A DNA stretch of 64,000 nucleotides from an uncultured Bacteroidales bacterium (GTDB lineage: Bacteria; Bacteroidota; Bacteroidia; Bacteroidales; P3): positions 33,579-97,578 of the forward strand of contig ONIP01000005.1 of assembly GCA_900317955.1 (NCBI GenBank), in the 5' to 3' direction. Shown in pieces: positions 24,855-32,119 of this stretch. Numbering within the stretch: position 1 is the stretch's first letter; each line of letters starts with the position of its first letter. Below the pieces are notes generated by a model, which was given only the letters and a program-made list of their open reading frames with translations, did no database searches and was not told the DNA's origin. Made by a program: the position numbers and the translations under genes.

Positions 24855-26660
24855 TTAATCCAGTTTCAACACAGCGAGGAAGGCGCTCTGGGGGACCTCC
24901 ACGTTGCCAACCTGGCGCATACGCTTCTTTCCTTCTTTTTGTTTTTCGAGGAGCTTGCGCTTGCGGGTTATATCGCCACCGTAGCACTTGGCCGTAACGT
25001 CTTTTCGCACTTGGCGTACCGTCTCGCGGGCAATAATCTTGCTGCCAATGGCTGCCTGAATGGCCACGTCAAACTGCTGACGCGGGATGAGTTCCTTCAA
25101 CTTCTCACACATACGACGCCCTATTGGGTAGGCGTTGTCGACATAGGTGAGTGTGGAGAGGGCATCTACAGGGTCGCCGTTGAGCAGAATCTCCAGCTTG
25201 ACCAGTTTGGAGGGCTGGAAGCCATTGATGTAATAATCGAACGAGGCATAGCCCTTGGAGATACTCTTGAGTTTGTCGTAAAAGTCGAATACCACTTCGC
25301 CAAGGGGAAGGTCGAAGGTTATCTCGATGCGGTCAGTGGTGAGATAGGTCTGGTTCTTGAGTATTCCACGCTTGTCCATGCAGAGTTTGATTACGGCTCC
25401 AATGAAGTCGGCTTTGGTAATAATCTGGGCGTGAATGTAGGGTTCATACACTTCGGCAATGTTGTTTGGTTCTGGCATGCCGGAGGGGTTGTAGACATCT
25501 TTCTCGTCGCCATTGGTGAGTTTTACCTTGTACTGCACGTTGGGGACAGTGGTGATGACATCCATGTTGAATTCCCTTTCAAGGCGTTCCTGCACAATTT
25601 CCATGTGCAGCAGGCCGAGGAAACCGCAACGGAAACCGAAACCCAAAGCCAAAGAGCTCTCGGGTTCAAAAGTGAGAGAGGCATCGTTGAGCTGTAGCTT
25701 TTCGAGCGATGCACGAAGTTCTTCATAGTCGTCGGTGTCAACAGGATAGACACCCGCAAATACCATGGGTTTCACCGCCTCGAAGCCTTCAATGGCCTTG
25801 TCGCAGGGACGTTCCACATGGGTGATGGTGTCGCCCACGCGCACTTCCTTGGAAGTTTTGATACCGCTGATGATATAACCGACGTCGCCGGCACTCATTT
25901 CCTTGCGAGGCTCCATATTCAAGCGCAACACACCGATTTCGTCTGCATGGTAGTCCTTCTCTGTGCTGACGAACATCACGTGGTCGTTGGTGCGGATGGT
26001 GCCGTTCATGATGCGGAAATAGCTGATGATGCCACGGAAAGGATTGAAAACAGAGTCGAACACCAAGGCCTGCAATGGAGCCGACGGGTCGCCTTTGGGT
26101 GCGGGGAAACGGTCGACGATGGCGCGCAGCACTTCGGGGACGCCCATTCCAGTCTTGGCACTGCATGAGAGAATCTCTTCGCGTTTACATCCCAAAAGGT
26201 CGATAATCTCGTCGGCCACCTCTTCCGGCATAGCACTGTCAAGATCAATCTTGTTCATGACAGGTATGATTTCCAAATCGTTCTCCAGTGCCAAATAGAG
26301 ATTGGAGATAGTCTGTGCCTGAATACCTTGGGTGGCATCCACAACAAGCAAGGCCCCTTCACATGCCGCGATGGAACGGCTCACCTCATAACTAAAGTCC
26401 ACGTGACCGGGAGTGTCAATCAGATTCAACACAAAGTCCTTGCCTGCGTTTTCACCTTCACCGTCGTGGCGGTAATTCATCTGGATGGCGTGGCTCTTGA
26501 TGGTGATTCCTCGTTCCTTTTCAAGATCCATGTCGTCTAGAACCTGGTCTTGCATCTCACGTTTGGAGACAGTTGCAGTATACTCTAAAAGACGGTCGGC
26601 CAGCGTGCTCTTGCCGTGGTCAATGTGGGCTATAATACAAAAGTTGCGTATGTTGTTCAT
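24855..26660 (-). CDS. lepA: Elongation factor 4 (LepA)
   Basis: A 601-residue ribosome-associated GTPase. I start it at the ATG at 26660 ([19 protein letters not shown]); an in-frame extension of 80 residues upstream is non-coding repeat DNA. G motifs [17 protein letters not shown] and NKIDLDSA are intact and the LepA-specific C-terminal domain ([20 protein letters not shown]) is present. It helps initiation or back-translocation on the ribosome. The length equals the usual 600. A -7 box lies at 26731-26738. Confidence 0.97.
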   Translation of the reverse strand: MNNIRNFCIIAHIDHGKSTLADRLLEYTATVSKREMQDQVLDDMDLEKERGITIKSHAIQMNYRHDGEGENAGKDFVLNLIDTPGHVDFSYEVSRSIAACEGALLVVDATQGIQAQTISNLYLALENDLEIIPVMNKIDLDSAMPEEVADEIIDLLGCKREEILSCSAKTGMGVPEVLRAIVDRFPAPKGDPSAPLQALVFDSVFNPFRGIISYFRIMNGTIRTNDHVMFVSTEKDYHADEIGVLRLNMEPRKEMSAGDVGYIISGIKTSKEVRVGDTITHVERPCDKAIEGFEAVKPMVFAGVYPVDTDDYEELRASLEKLQLNDASLTFEPESSLALGFGFRCGFLGLLHMEIVQERLEREFNMDVITTVPNVQYKVKLTNGDEKDVYNPSGMPEPNNIAEVYEPYIHAQIITKADFIGAVIKLCMDKRGILKNQTYLTTDRIEITFDLPLGEVVFDFYDKLKSISKGYASFDYYINGFQPSKLVKLEILLNGDPVDALSTLTYVDNAYPIGRRMCEKLKELIPRQQFDVAIQAAIGSKIIARETVRQVRKDVTAKCYGGDITRKRKLLEKQKEGKKRMRQVGNVEVPQSAFLAVLKLD

Positions 26661-26730
26661 CGTATATTGTGTGTCATTCAAGTTCTTGCCGTAAAGGAGA
26701 TTCCTTGAAAACGGCAGCAAAACAAAAATG

Positions 26731-26738
26731 CAAATATA
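26731..26738 (-). promoter_or_regulatory. Possible -7 box for lepA
   Basis: On the minus strand TATATTTG, a TAnnTTTG match about 70 bases before the lepA start. A T-run and no TTTG precede it, so the -33 element is missing. Confidence 0.45.
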
Positions 26739-26792
26739 CACTTTTTTTTTGAGAAATTGAAAATTATGCGATTTATAATGGTGGTTTGATAG

Positions 26793-26965
26793 CGTCCCGA
26801 CAGGGACGCGACCTTGCATAACACGGTACAAGAGGACAGAGTCCTCGCAGTGCCGTGATAAGACAACCACTAGACCAGCGTCCCGACAGGGACGCGACAC
26901 AAAACGAATAAAATTAATTCACCTAAAGTGTCTGTGATGACCCTTCGACCCTTCTTCAATCCCCC
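26793..26965 (+). repeat. Structured intergenic repeat, copy A
   Basis: This copy begins and has in its middle the self-complementary motif GTCCCGACAGGGACGCGAC (26794-26812 and 26879-26897). Between the two lies a long hairpin with arms CACGG/CCGTG and GAGGAC/GTCCTC (about 26822-26857). The tail carries GATGACCCTTCGACCC. A second direct copy is at 28441-28604, so the pair brackets the ATPase gene. The rest of 26661-27001 holds only the lepA leader. Confidence 0.75.
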
Positions 26966-27001
26966 TTCACAGGCTCTTCTATTTCATGGCACTTATCTCA
27001 G

Positions 27002-28210
27002 TCAATACAGCATCCCGAACATCCATAGCGGAATGCGGTTGCGGCTGCCAATCTCGATACCGTCAACTGCAAGAAAACTGTCCTCCACATCCTTTATCTG
27101 CTCAAAGGTCTTGTTCTTGCCCCCCACCTCAAACAGGTATTTGTGGTCGACAAGGAAATCACCTTGCTTGGGATAACACACCTCATGGTTGCACAACATT
27201 TGATTTAAAAAGAATGTCTCTCGGAGAGTACCTGTATTAACTTGTGTGGTCAGAGCATACATCAAGTTTGTATTGTTAAGATATATTTTCTCAGGTCTCG
27301 ACATCTTATTGATGCTCTTTGCATCGTCGCCAAGCAGATTCACCAGCCCGCTCCGCTGTAGTGCATAAAGCATCTTCAGTCCTTGGTTTCTGTCCGTGTC
27401 CAATTCTCGGAACAGCTGGCTCATATTCAACTTCTGTGGGACGGCCTCAGCTAATATCATCAACATTTTACGAATCTTTCTGATAGTAGAAAGCGTCACC
27501 TCCTCAATCGCAGGATAGTCCCCTTCCAGTATCTGGTTCACCACACTTGTCAACCGCTGTTCGTAGCTCTTGCGTGCCTCTTTGTAGAACGGATAGTACC
27601 CCGCCATGCAGTATCTCTCAAAGGCAGGTATCACCTTGATATGCGACGTTAGCTCCATAGCAATAGCCGTATGACTCTTCACCAGTTCCTCAAGAGTCAG
27701 CGGCTCCATATTATACAATCCTTCATACAGCAGGTACTCTCGAAACGACATACCCTGCAAAGTGTACGTCCGCAACCTGCGCGACAAGTCGGCTTGTGCG
27801 TTGTCGATTTTCAGCATCGACGAGCCACTAAAGACAATACTCATGTCGGAATACTCGTCATAGATATTTTTTATCAAACGCTGCCAAAGAGGGAAATAAT
27901 GAACCTCATCAAGAAAGAGGTATTTTCCGCCATGTGTGTAAAAAAACTCCACAAGGTCTCTTACATCGTGAGTGGTAAACCATAAGTCGTCTAACGACAC
28001 ATAGAGTACCCTCTGCTTGTCCTGTATTTCCTCTTTGATATGTTGAAACATCAAAGTAGTCTTGCCACTGCCTTTCGGCCCCTTTATCCCGATAAGGCGA
28101 TTCGTCCAATCAATCTCATTATAAAGATAGCGGTGAAAGGATGTAGGAGCCGTGCCTATCCGCCTATTACTAATGCGTTCCAGCTGGCTGAAATCAACTT
28201 GGTCTATCAT
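27002..28210 (-). CDS. AAA ATPase of the AAA_14/DUF4143 type
   Basis: A 402-residue P-loop ATPase. I start at the ATG at 28210 (MIDQVDFSQL); seven codons upstream another start exists. Walker A GPKGSGKTT (44-52), Walker B KYLFLDEVHYFP, and a sensor region SIVFSGSSMLKID are followed by a winged-helix stretch and a DUF4143-like C-terminal domain, ending with the nuclease-fold-like segment CYPKQGDFLVDHKYLFEVGGKNKTF. These ATPases are common as accessory genes in Bacteroidota; their role is unknown. Two matched palindromes upstream (28273-28322) look like operators. The gene is bracketed by structured repeats, suggesting mobility. Confidence 0.85.
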   Translation of the reverse strand: MIDQVDFSQLERISNRRIGTAPTSFHRYLYNEIDWTNRLIGIKGPKGSGKTTLMFQHIKEEIQDKQRVLYVSLDDLWFTTHDVRDLVEFFYTHGGKYLFLDEVHYFPLWQRLIKNIYDEYSDMSIVFSGSSMLKIDNAQADLSRRLRTYTLQGMSFREYLLYEGLYNMEPLTLEELVKSHTAIAMELTSHIKVIPAFERYCMAGYYPFYKEARKSYEQRLTSVVNQILEGDYPAIEEVTLSTIRKIRKMLMILAEAVPQKLNMSQLFRELDTDRNQGLKMLYALQRSGLVNLLGDDAKSINKMSRPEKIYLNNTNLMYALTTQVNTGTLRETFFLNQMLCNHEVCYPKQGDFLVDHKYLFEVGGKNKTFEQIKDVEDSFLAVDGIEIGSRNRIPLWMFGMLY

Positions 28211-28265
28211 GATAATTGTTTTTAGCAGCAATAACGAACAATATATGGAAATATTGTTTTAACGG

Positions 28266-28273
28266 CAAAAATA
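28266..28273 (-). promoter_or_regulatory. -7 box for the AAA ATPase gene
   Basis: On the minus strand TATTTTTG, a TAnnTTTG match about 56 bases before the ATPase start. The first operator-like palindrome overlaps its upstream edge. Confidence 0.5.
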
Positions 28274-28322
28274 ATGTTTACAAACACTAAATTATATTCG
28301 AAATCAATGTTTAGAAACACTA
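28273..28322. promoter_or_regulatory. Paired operator-like palindromes
   Basis: AATGTTTACAAACACTA (28273-28289) and AATGTTTAGAAACACTA (28306-28322) are near-identical direct repeats, each a TGTTTnnAAACA palindrome, spaced 33 bases (about three helical turns). They lie at and just upstream of the -7 box of the AAA ATPase gene, as expected for a repressor site. Confidence 0.6.
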
Positions 28323-28337
28323 TTTTTGCATCTTTTT

Positions 28338-28353
28338 CACTTTTGCAAAAGTG
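28338..28353. promoter_or_regulatory. Perfect 16-base palindrome
   Basis: CACTTTTGCAAAAGTG is a perfect palindrome in the leader region between the ATPase and protease genes; a related half-site, CACTTTTCAAAAAG, follows at 28371-28384. It may be a second regulator site. Confidence 0.45.
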
Positions 28354-28440
28354 AATTTCATATCTTTTTTCACTTTTCAAAAAGAGAATGCTGCCTATCA
28401 GTAGAATAGGCGCTCAGCGATATAGTAAAAAAGGCAATTC

Positions 28441-28604
28441 GTCCCGACAGGGATGAGACCTTGCATAACACGGTACAAGAGGACGAAGTCCTCGCAGTGC
28501 CGTGACAAGACAACCAATAGACCGGCGTCCCGACAGGGACGCGACACAAAACTAATAATAAAAACCACCTAAAGCGTGTGTGATGGCTCTTCGACCTGTC
28601 TCCC
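28441..28604 (+). repeat. Structured intergenic repeat, copy B
   Basis: A direct copy of the element at 26793-26965, with the same order: GTCCCGACAGGGATGAGAC (a variant of the first motif), the CACGG/CCGTG hairpin with GAGGAC/GTCCTC arms, the motif again at 28527-28545, then the GATGGCTCTTCGACC tail. Point differences and a base-pair-preserving change in the hairpin loop show that the copies have diverged. A third partial copy of the tail is at 31200-31232. Confidence 0.75.
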
Positions 28605-28617
28605 CCTTAGTGGTTTT
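28558..28617 (-). terminator. Possible terminator after the M48 protease gene
   Basis: AAAACCACCTAAAG and CTTAGTGGTTTTT are inverted copies about 30 bases apart; on the minus strand the second arm is followed by TTTTTATTATTAG. It lies just downstream of the M48 gene and partly within repeat copy B. Confidence 0.45.
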
Positions 28618-28701
28618 TCGTTCGCCATGTATTACTTGCTGAAAATAACTTTCATTTGTTTTGCCTTCTATTATTCACTAATCATTTTCATCTATGATAG
28701 A

Positions 28702-31107
28702 TTATCTTTCGCAAAAATCAGGGCAATCCTTCATATCAGATTCAATAGGCGTATCGTCCATGCTGCACCAATCAATAGTATTTTGGATACCCATTCCTGG
28801 CACTAAACCCGATATGCCACCTTCTAAAATCTGGGAGTCTGTACTCAAAATCTTTTCAGTATAGTATTTGCACATTAAACAACGACAATTCGTTTGATAC
28901 TCTTCTACCTCTACTTCTTCTTTTTCATCTTCTACCTTCTCTTCTTTTTCTCCCTCTTTAATCACATCTTCCTCTTTTTGACAGTGTAATTCTTTTGATA
29001 TTGAGTCCTCTTTTGTTGTATCAGCATACTCTTCTCCCTTATAGGCAGCAACTACACGTTGCTGCCATTCATGTCGTGAACAATCATGAATTCTCTCCAA
29101 AATACTCCAAACGTTATTCACCATACGATTCACCCACCAGACTTTAGGGACACTAGTCGAATCATCCAAATACTGTTGCAATTCCTGTAACTGATTATGT
29201 ACTGACATATTATCAGAACCCAACCAGTGCCCTACTAACGAATCAATTGCGTCATAGTTTAAATGACCTAAGAATATCTTAAAGTCTATATCAATTTGCC
29301 GAATAACCTCATCCTTAACGGATAATGATCCTCCATTCTGACGGTAATATGTGATTTGAGCATCAATTTGATTAATATACTGTTTCAAATCAATCAGCTT
29401 ACGCATACGGTCTGCACTATAAACCACCATCCAATATAAAACATCAATTCTATTTTTATTATCCGTATTACGCCATAAATACTTATAAATATTGATATCC
29501 AAGGCTTCTATTCGGGGAGAAAATGAATCTAAATACTCCTTATGTGCTTTCAATGCGGACTCAGCATCATTATATGTTTGATTATTATACACAAAGTTCA
29601 CCTTGCTTCCATTGTTGTGTATTTCCACCAATGTATTCCAATCCTCAATACCTTGTTGATAATAAAGTAACATCTTTCTATTTTCATCCGTGAAAGGGGT
29701 TGGCACCTCTTCCTTTTCATCCATTTGAGGGAGGTCAAAGCTGACAACTTCTCGATTGATAAATGGAGCAATATAACGTGGCGGACAATTATCATTACAG
29801 AACGTTTTCAACCATTCCTCTAATTGTTCCATCTCTACCATCTTTAGGTTGTCCCACGAAATAGTGCACTCGCTATTCTGCTCGACAAGTTGTTTTACAA
29901 GAAACTTCATTCTCACAACTCCAACCTCATTTAGACTATTTTGTGGAATCATCAGTGAGGCATCCTCTTCTGAAGTGTTGGTAACAGTATCCTGCTGTCC
30001 TTTCGCATTTTTTATTCGTTCCTCAAGTGTGGGATGAGTACTATATGCATTGGGAAACCGCAGTTGTGACGGTGGCAGTTTTTCTGCTATTGCCGCAGAA
30101 GTGAACACATCTGAGTAATTAATAAAAAATGCATCATTCTCGGAAATCAGTTTATCAAAGAACAAGTAACCTTTCCAGAAATCACTGGGACAGGAACCAT
30201 TTTGTAACAAATTGAAAATGGCGTTTTCATACAAAGAATACCTTTCTGATATGGTATCAAGCTTACACAATGAAGATATCATTGCATCGTGTCCGACAAT
30301 GGAACAGGCAACTGCATCGGCCTCAAACTCCATATTTCGACTGAGTCGCTTGTCTTTTTTGTCAATCCAATTGTAGAAAGCAATGACACTTCTTGTAATT
30401 AATGAGATAGGCCAATTCTCCATATGGAAGTACCATTTATAGTCTTCCGAGGCCATCGCCAACTGATTGCTTTCTTGACATTCTTGTGCATATTTAACCA
30501 TACTTCTAACCGTCAAAAGCAATCGATATGTAACAGTGCCTACCCTCATTGTTTTTTGTGAGAAGTGGCCAAACTCATGACATATAATAGCCTTTACTTC
30601 TGCCTTACTTAACCCGCGTAGTAGCCCTATTCCAATTGTCAAATTTTTCTTTGTCGGGAAGAATATCGACCACAGACTTGTTGAATTATAGAATACATAG
30701 GCGTTAACTTCTGATGACAAAAAAACATGTTTGGGCATTCTGTTATTTGTAGCACCAGCCACGTCTTTAATCATATCAAAAAGTTCCTGACAGTCATTTG
30801 CCTTTATTTCAAGCAAACCTTCTCTTGAAAATTTTTGCACAAGAAACAATGGCTTTATCAAGAACCATCCAATCTGAATACAAAACCACCACATAGCAGC
30901 AAATGCCAATACAGCAACTACTATGGCCCGTACGTTAAAGGTCTCTACATTCATAAGAATGTTTGGAATTTGGCACGTCACCCAAATTGCACCCCCAAAC
31001 AAAGCTATACCAATAGCAATTAGAACAAAATAGTAAACAATAAAAAGAACAACCATCAACAATACTGTTGAAGCGTCTTTTCTGATTTTCTGATCTATAT
31101 CTTTCAT
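28702..31107 (-). CDS. Large M48-family membrane metalloprotease
   Basis: An 801-residue protein. Two to three membrane helices at about residues 14-40 and 55-85 precede the M48 catalytic domain: AIICHEFGHFSQ (H177, E178, H181) and the third ligand in MEFEADAVA (E260). Ste24/HtpX relatives are about 300-450 residues; this one has an extra C-terminal 400, helical, with a strongly acidic K/E stretch (about 705-745) and a cysteine-rich end (CRCLMC, DWCSMDD, DCPDFC) that could bind a metal. Base composition is AT-rich like the GHKL/NOV gene 133 bases upstream, so both were probably acquired together. It may cleave membrane or toxic proteins; the substrate is unknown. Confidence 0.85.
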   Translation of the reverse strand: MKDIDQKIRKDASTVLLMVVLFIVYYFVLIAIGIALFGGAIWVTCQIPNILMNVETFNVRAIVVAVLAFAAMWWFCIQIGWFLIKPLFLVQKFSREGLLEIKANDCQELFDMIKDVAGATNNRMPKHVFLSSEVNAYVFYNSTSLWSIFFPTKKNLTIGIGLLRGLSKAEVKAIICHEFGHFSQKTMRVGTVTYRLLLTVRSMVKYAQECQESNQLAMASEDYKWYFHMENWPISLITRSVIAFYNWIDKKDKRLSRNMEFEADAVACSIVGHDAMISSLCKLDTISERYSLYENAIFNLLQNGSCPSDFWKGYLFFDKLISENDAFFINYSDVFTSAAIAEKLPPSQLRFPNAYSTHPTLEERIKNAKGQQDTVTNTSEEDASLMIPQNSLNEVGVVRMKFLVKQLVEQNSECTISWDNLKMVEMEQLEEWLKTFCNDNCPPRYIAPFINREVVSFDLPQMDEKEEVPTPFTDENRKMLLYYQQGIEDWNTLVEIHNNGSKVNFVYNNQTYNDAESALKAHKEYLDSFSPRIEALDINIYKYLWRNTDNKNRIDVLYWMVVYSADRMRKLIDLKQYINQIDAQITYYRQNGGSLSVKDEVIRQIDIDFKIFLGHLNYDAIDSLVGHWLGSDNMSVHNQLQELQQYLDDSTSVPKVWWVNRMVNNVWSILERIHDCSRHEWQQRVVAAYKGEEYADTTKEDSISKELHCQKEEDVIKEGEKEEKVEDEKEEVEVEEYQTNCRCLMCKYYTEKILSTDSQILEGGISGLVPGMGIQNTIDWCSMDDTPIESDMKDCPDFCER

Positions 31108-31199
31108 CTTATTTATTTGTTTTCAATTATCGATAGTATAGTTATTCTCAACCTTCAAAAAGCCAGACTCACCAACCCATCAGACGACCTTAACATAGC

Positions 31200-31232
31200 G
31201 CGATGGTTCTTCGACCCTTCTTCAATCCCTAT
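31200..31232 (+). repeat. Partial third copy of the repeat tail
   Basis: GCGATGGTTCTTCGACCC and the following CTTCTTCAATCCC match the tail of repeat copy A (26938-26965). It lies just after the stop of the NOV-like piece, between it and the M48 gene. Confidence 0.55.
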
Positions 31233-31240
31233 TCATCGTA

Positions 31241-32008
31241 TCATCTCTCTGAACTCACTCGTATATATCTAATCTGATTATTGTTCTCCAAGAATACTCG
31301 AGCAATAAAATACGGTGTATCTTCGCTTAAATTCTCAAGAAAAAACCACTGACTTTTTCTCATAAAGAATGGTATACTATCCGCATTATCAATTCCTCTT
31401 GAAGTTGTTTTGGCATCATAGTAGCATATAATCTTATCGTATTTCTCGATTCTAAAGTCATACCTAGGTTCACCGTTATCTCGGCTAGCCCAAATAATAT
31501 TATATCCTTCGATTAACGGGTATTTTCTTTGAAGATCCTGCCAAACTATTTCTTCTCCATAATTACCTTCCTCCAAATTCGCATATTTCTCATCGTCAAC
31601 AACATCTTCAAGACCCTCTAATATACGGTTTAGCATTGACTCAGAGCACCGTGAGGTAATCTTGCTTATTAGTTGTAGAAAATCATCCCCCTTTTGGATA
31701 AGAGTACCAACAATATTCATCGTATCCCCTTCACCAAGAGAACCCACAATAAGGGATGGTTTTTTCTGTGAAAAGTAGTTTAATGCCAGATTTGGTACTT
31801 CTTTGGTGAGCTTATTAAGTGAGAAGATTAGTTTGGTAAACTCTGGATCTTGTTTATTGAGACCGTCTTCGTCATACTGTCTAATAGCATTGTCAATCAC
31901 CTCAGATATATCCATATTATTCAATGGGTTGGTTTCCAGAAATGTCTCACAAAAAGAATCCTTATGGAAAAGCTCTTCCCTAAAATCCTTGTTTACATGG
32001 CGGTTCAA
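31241..32008 (-). CDS. DUF3883/NOV-like C-terminal piece of the split GHKL gene
   Basis: Annotated from a TTG at 32008 (255 residues), but it has no good start and is in the same frame as the GHKL ATPase upstream. The 36 codons between (32009-32116) are open and read IWINQNGNFCKF and INDELKDLAL, a stretch typical of sacsin-type proteins. So this is the C-terminus of one gene cut by the amber codon at 32117. The last 110 residues match DUF3883/NOV: NYGEEIVWQDLQRKYP, RYDFRIE, YYDAKTTSRG (in place of the usual EVKTT), MRKSQWFFLE and YFIARVFLE, a restriction-endonuclease-like fold. It could be made by readthrough, by re-initiation, or not at all. Confidence 0.75.
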   Translation of the reverse strand: MNRHVNKDFREELFHKDSFCETFLETNPLNNMDISEVIDNAIRQYDEDGLNKQDPEFTKLIFSLNKLTKEVPNLALNYFSQKKPSLIVGSLGEGDTMNIVGTLIQKGDDFLQLISKITSRCSESMLNRILEGLEDVVDDEKYANLEEGNYGEEIVWQDLQRKYPLIEGYNIIWASRDNGEPRYDFRIEKYDKIICYYDAKTTSRGIDNADSIPFFMRKSQWFFLENLSEDTPYFIARVFLENNNQIRYIRVSSER

Positions 32009-32116
32009 TGCAAGGTCTTTTAATTCATCGTTGATACTATCATCCTTGTGTACATCTTGAAATTTACAAAAATTCCCATTCTGATTAATCCAAATACCAA
32101 TTCCCTCTTCCTTATC

Positions 32117-32119
32117 CTA
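32117..32119 (-). other. In-frame amber codon splitting the GHKL/NOV gene
   Basis: The frame of the GHKL ATPase ends here in TAG (the + strand reads CTA) and continues open for 36 codons into the NOV-like piece; the whole would be about 1,200 residues. UAG is an ordinary stop elsewhere in the window (clpP, thioredoxin fusion), so this is a nonsense change, a sequencing error, or a programmed readthrough. Confidence 0.85.

Noticed and set aside
26661..26900. 80-residue N-terminal extension of LepA
   Set aside because: The extension is encoded by repeat DNA and the lepA leader; the usual start MNNIRNF at 26660 gives the standard length.
31241..32119. Genome-wide reassignment of UAG to explain the amber codon
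   Set aside because: clpP and the thioredoxin fusion gene both end in TAG, so UAG works as a normal stop in this genome.
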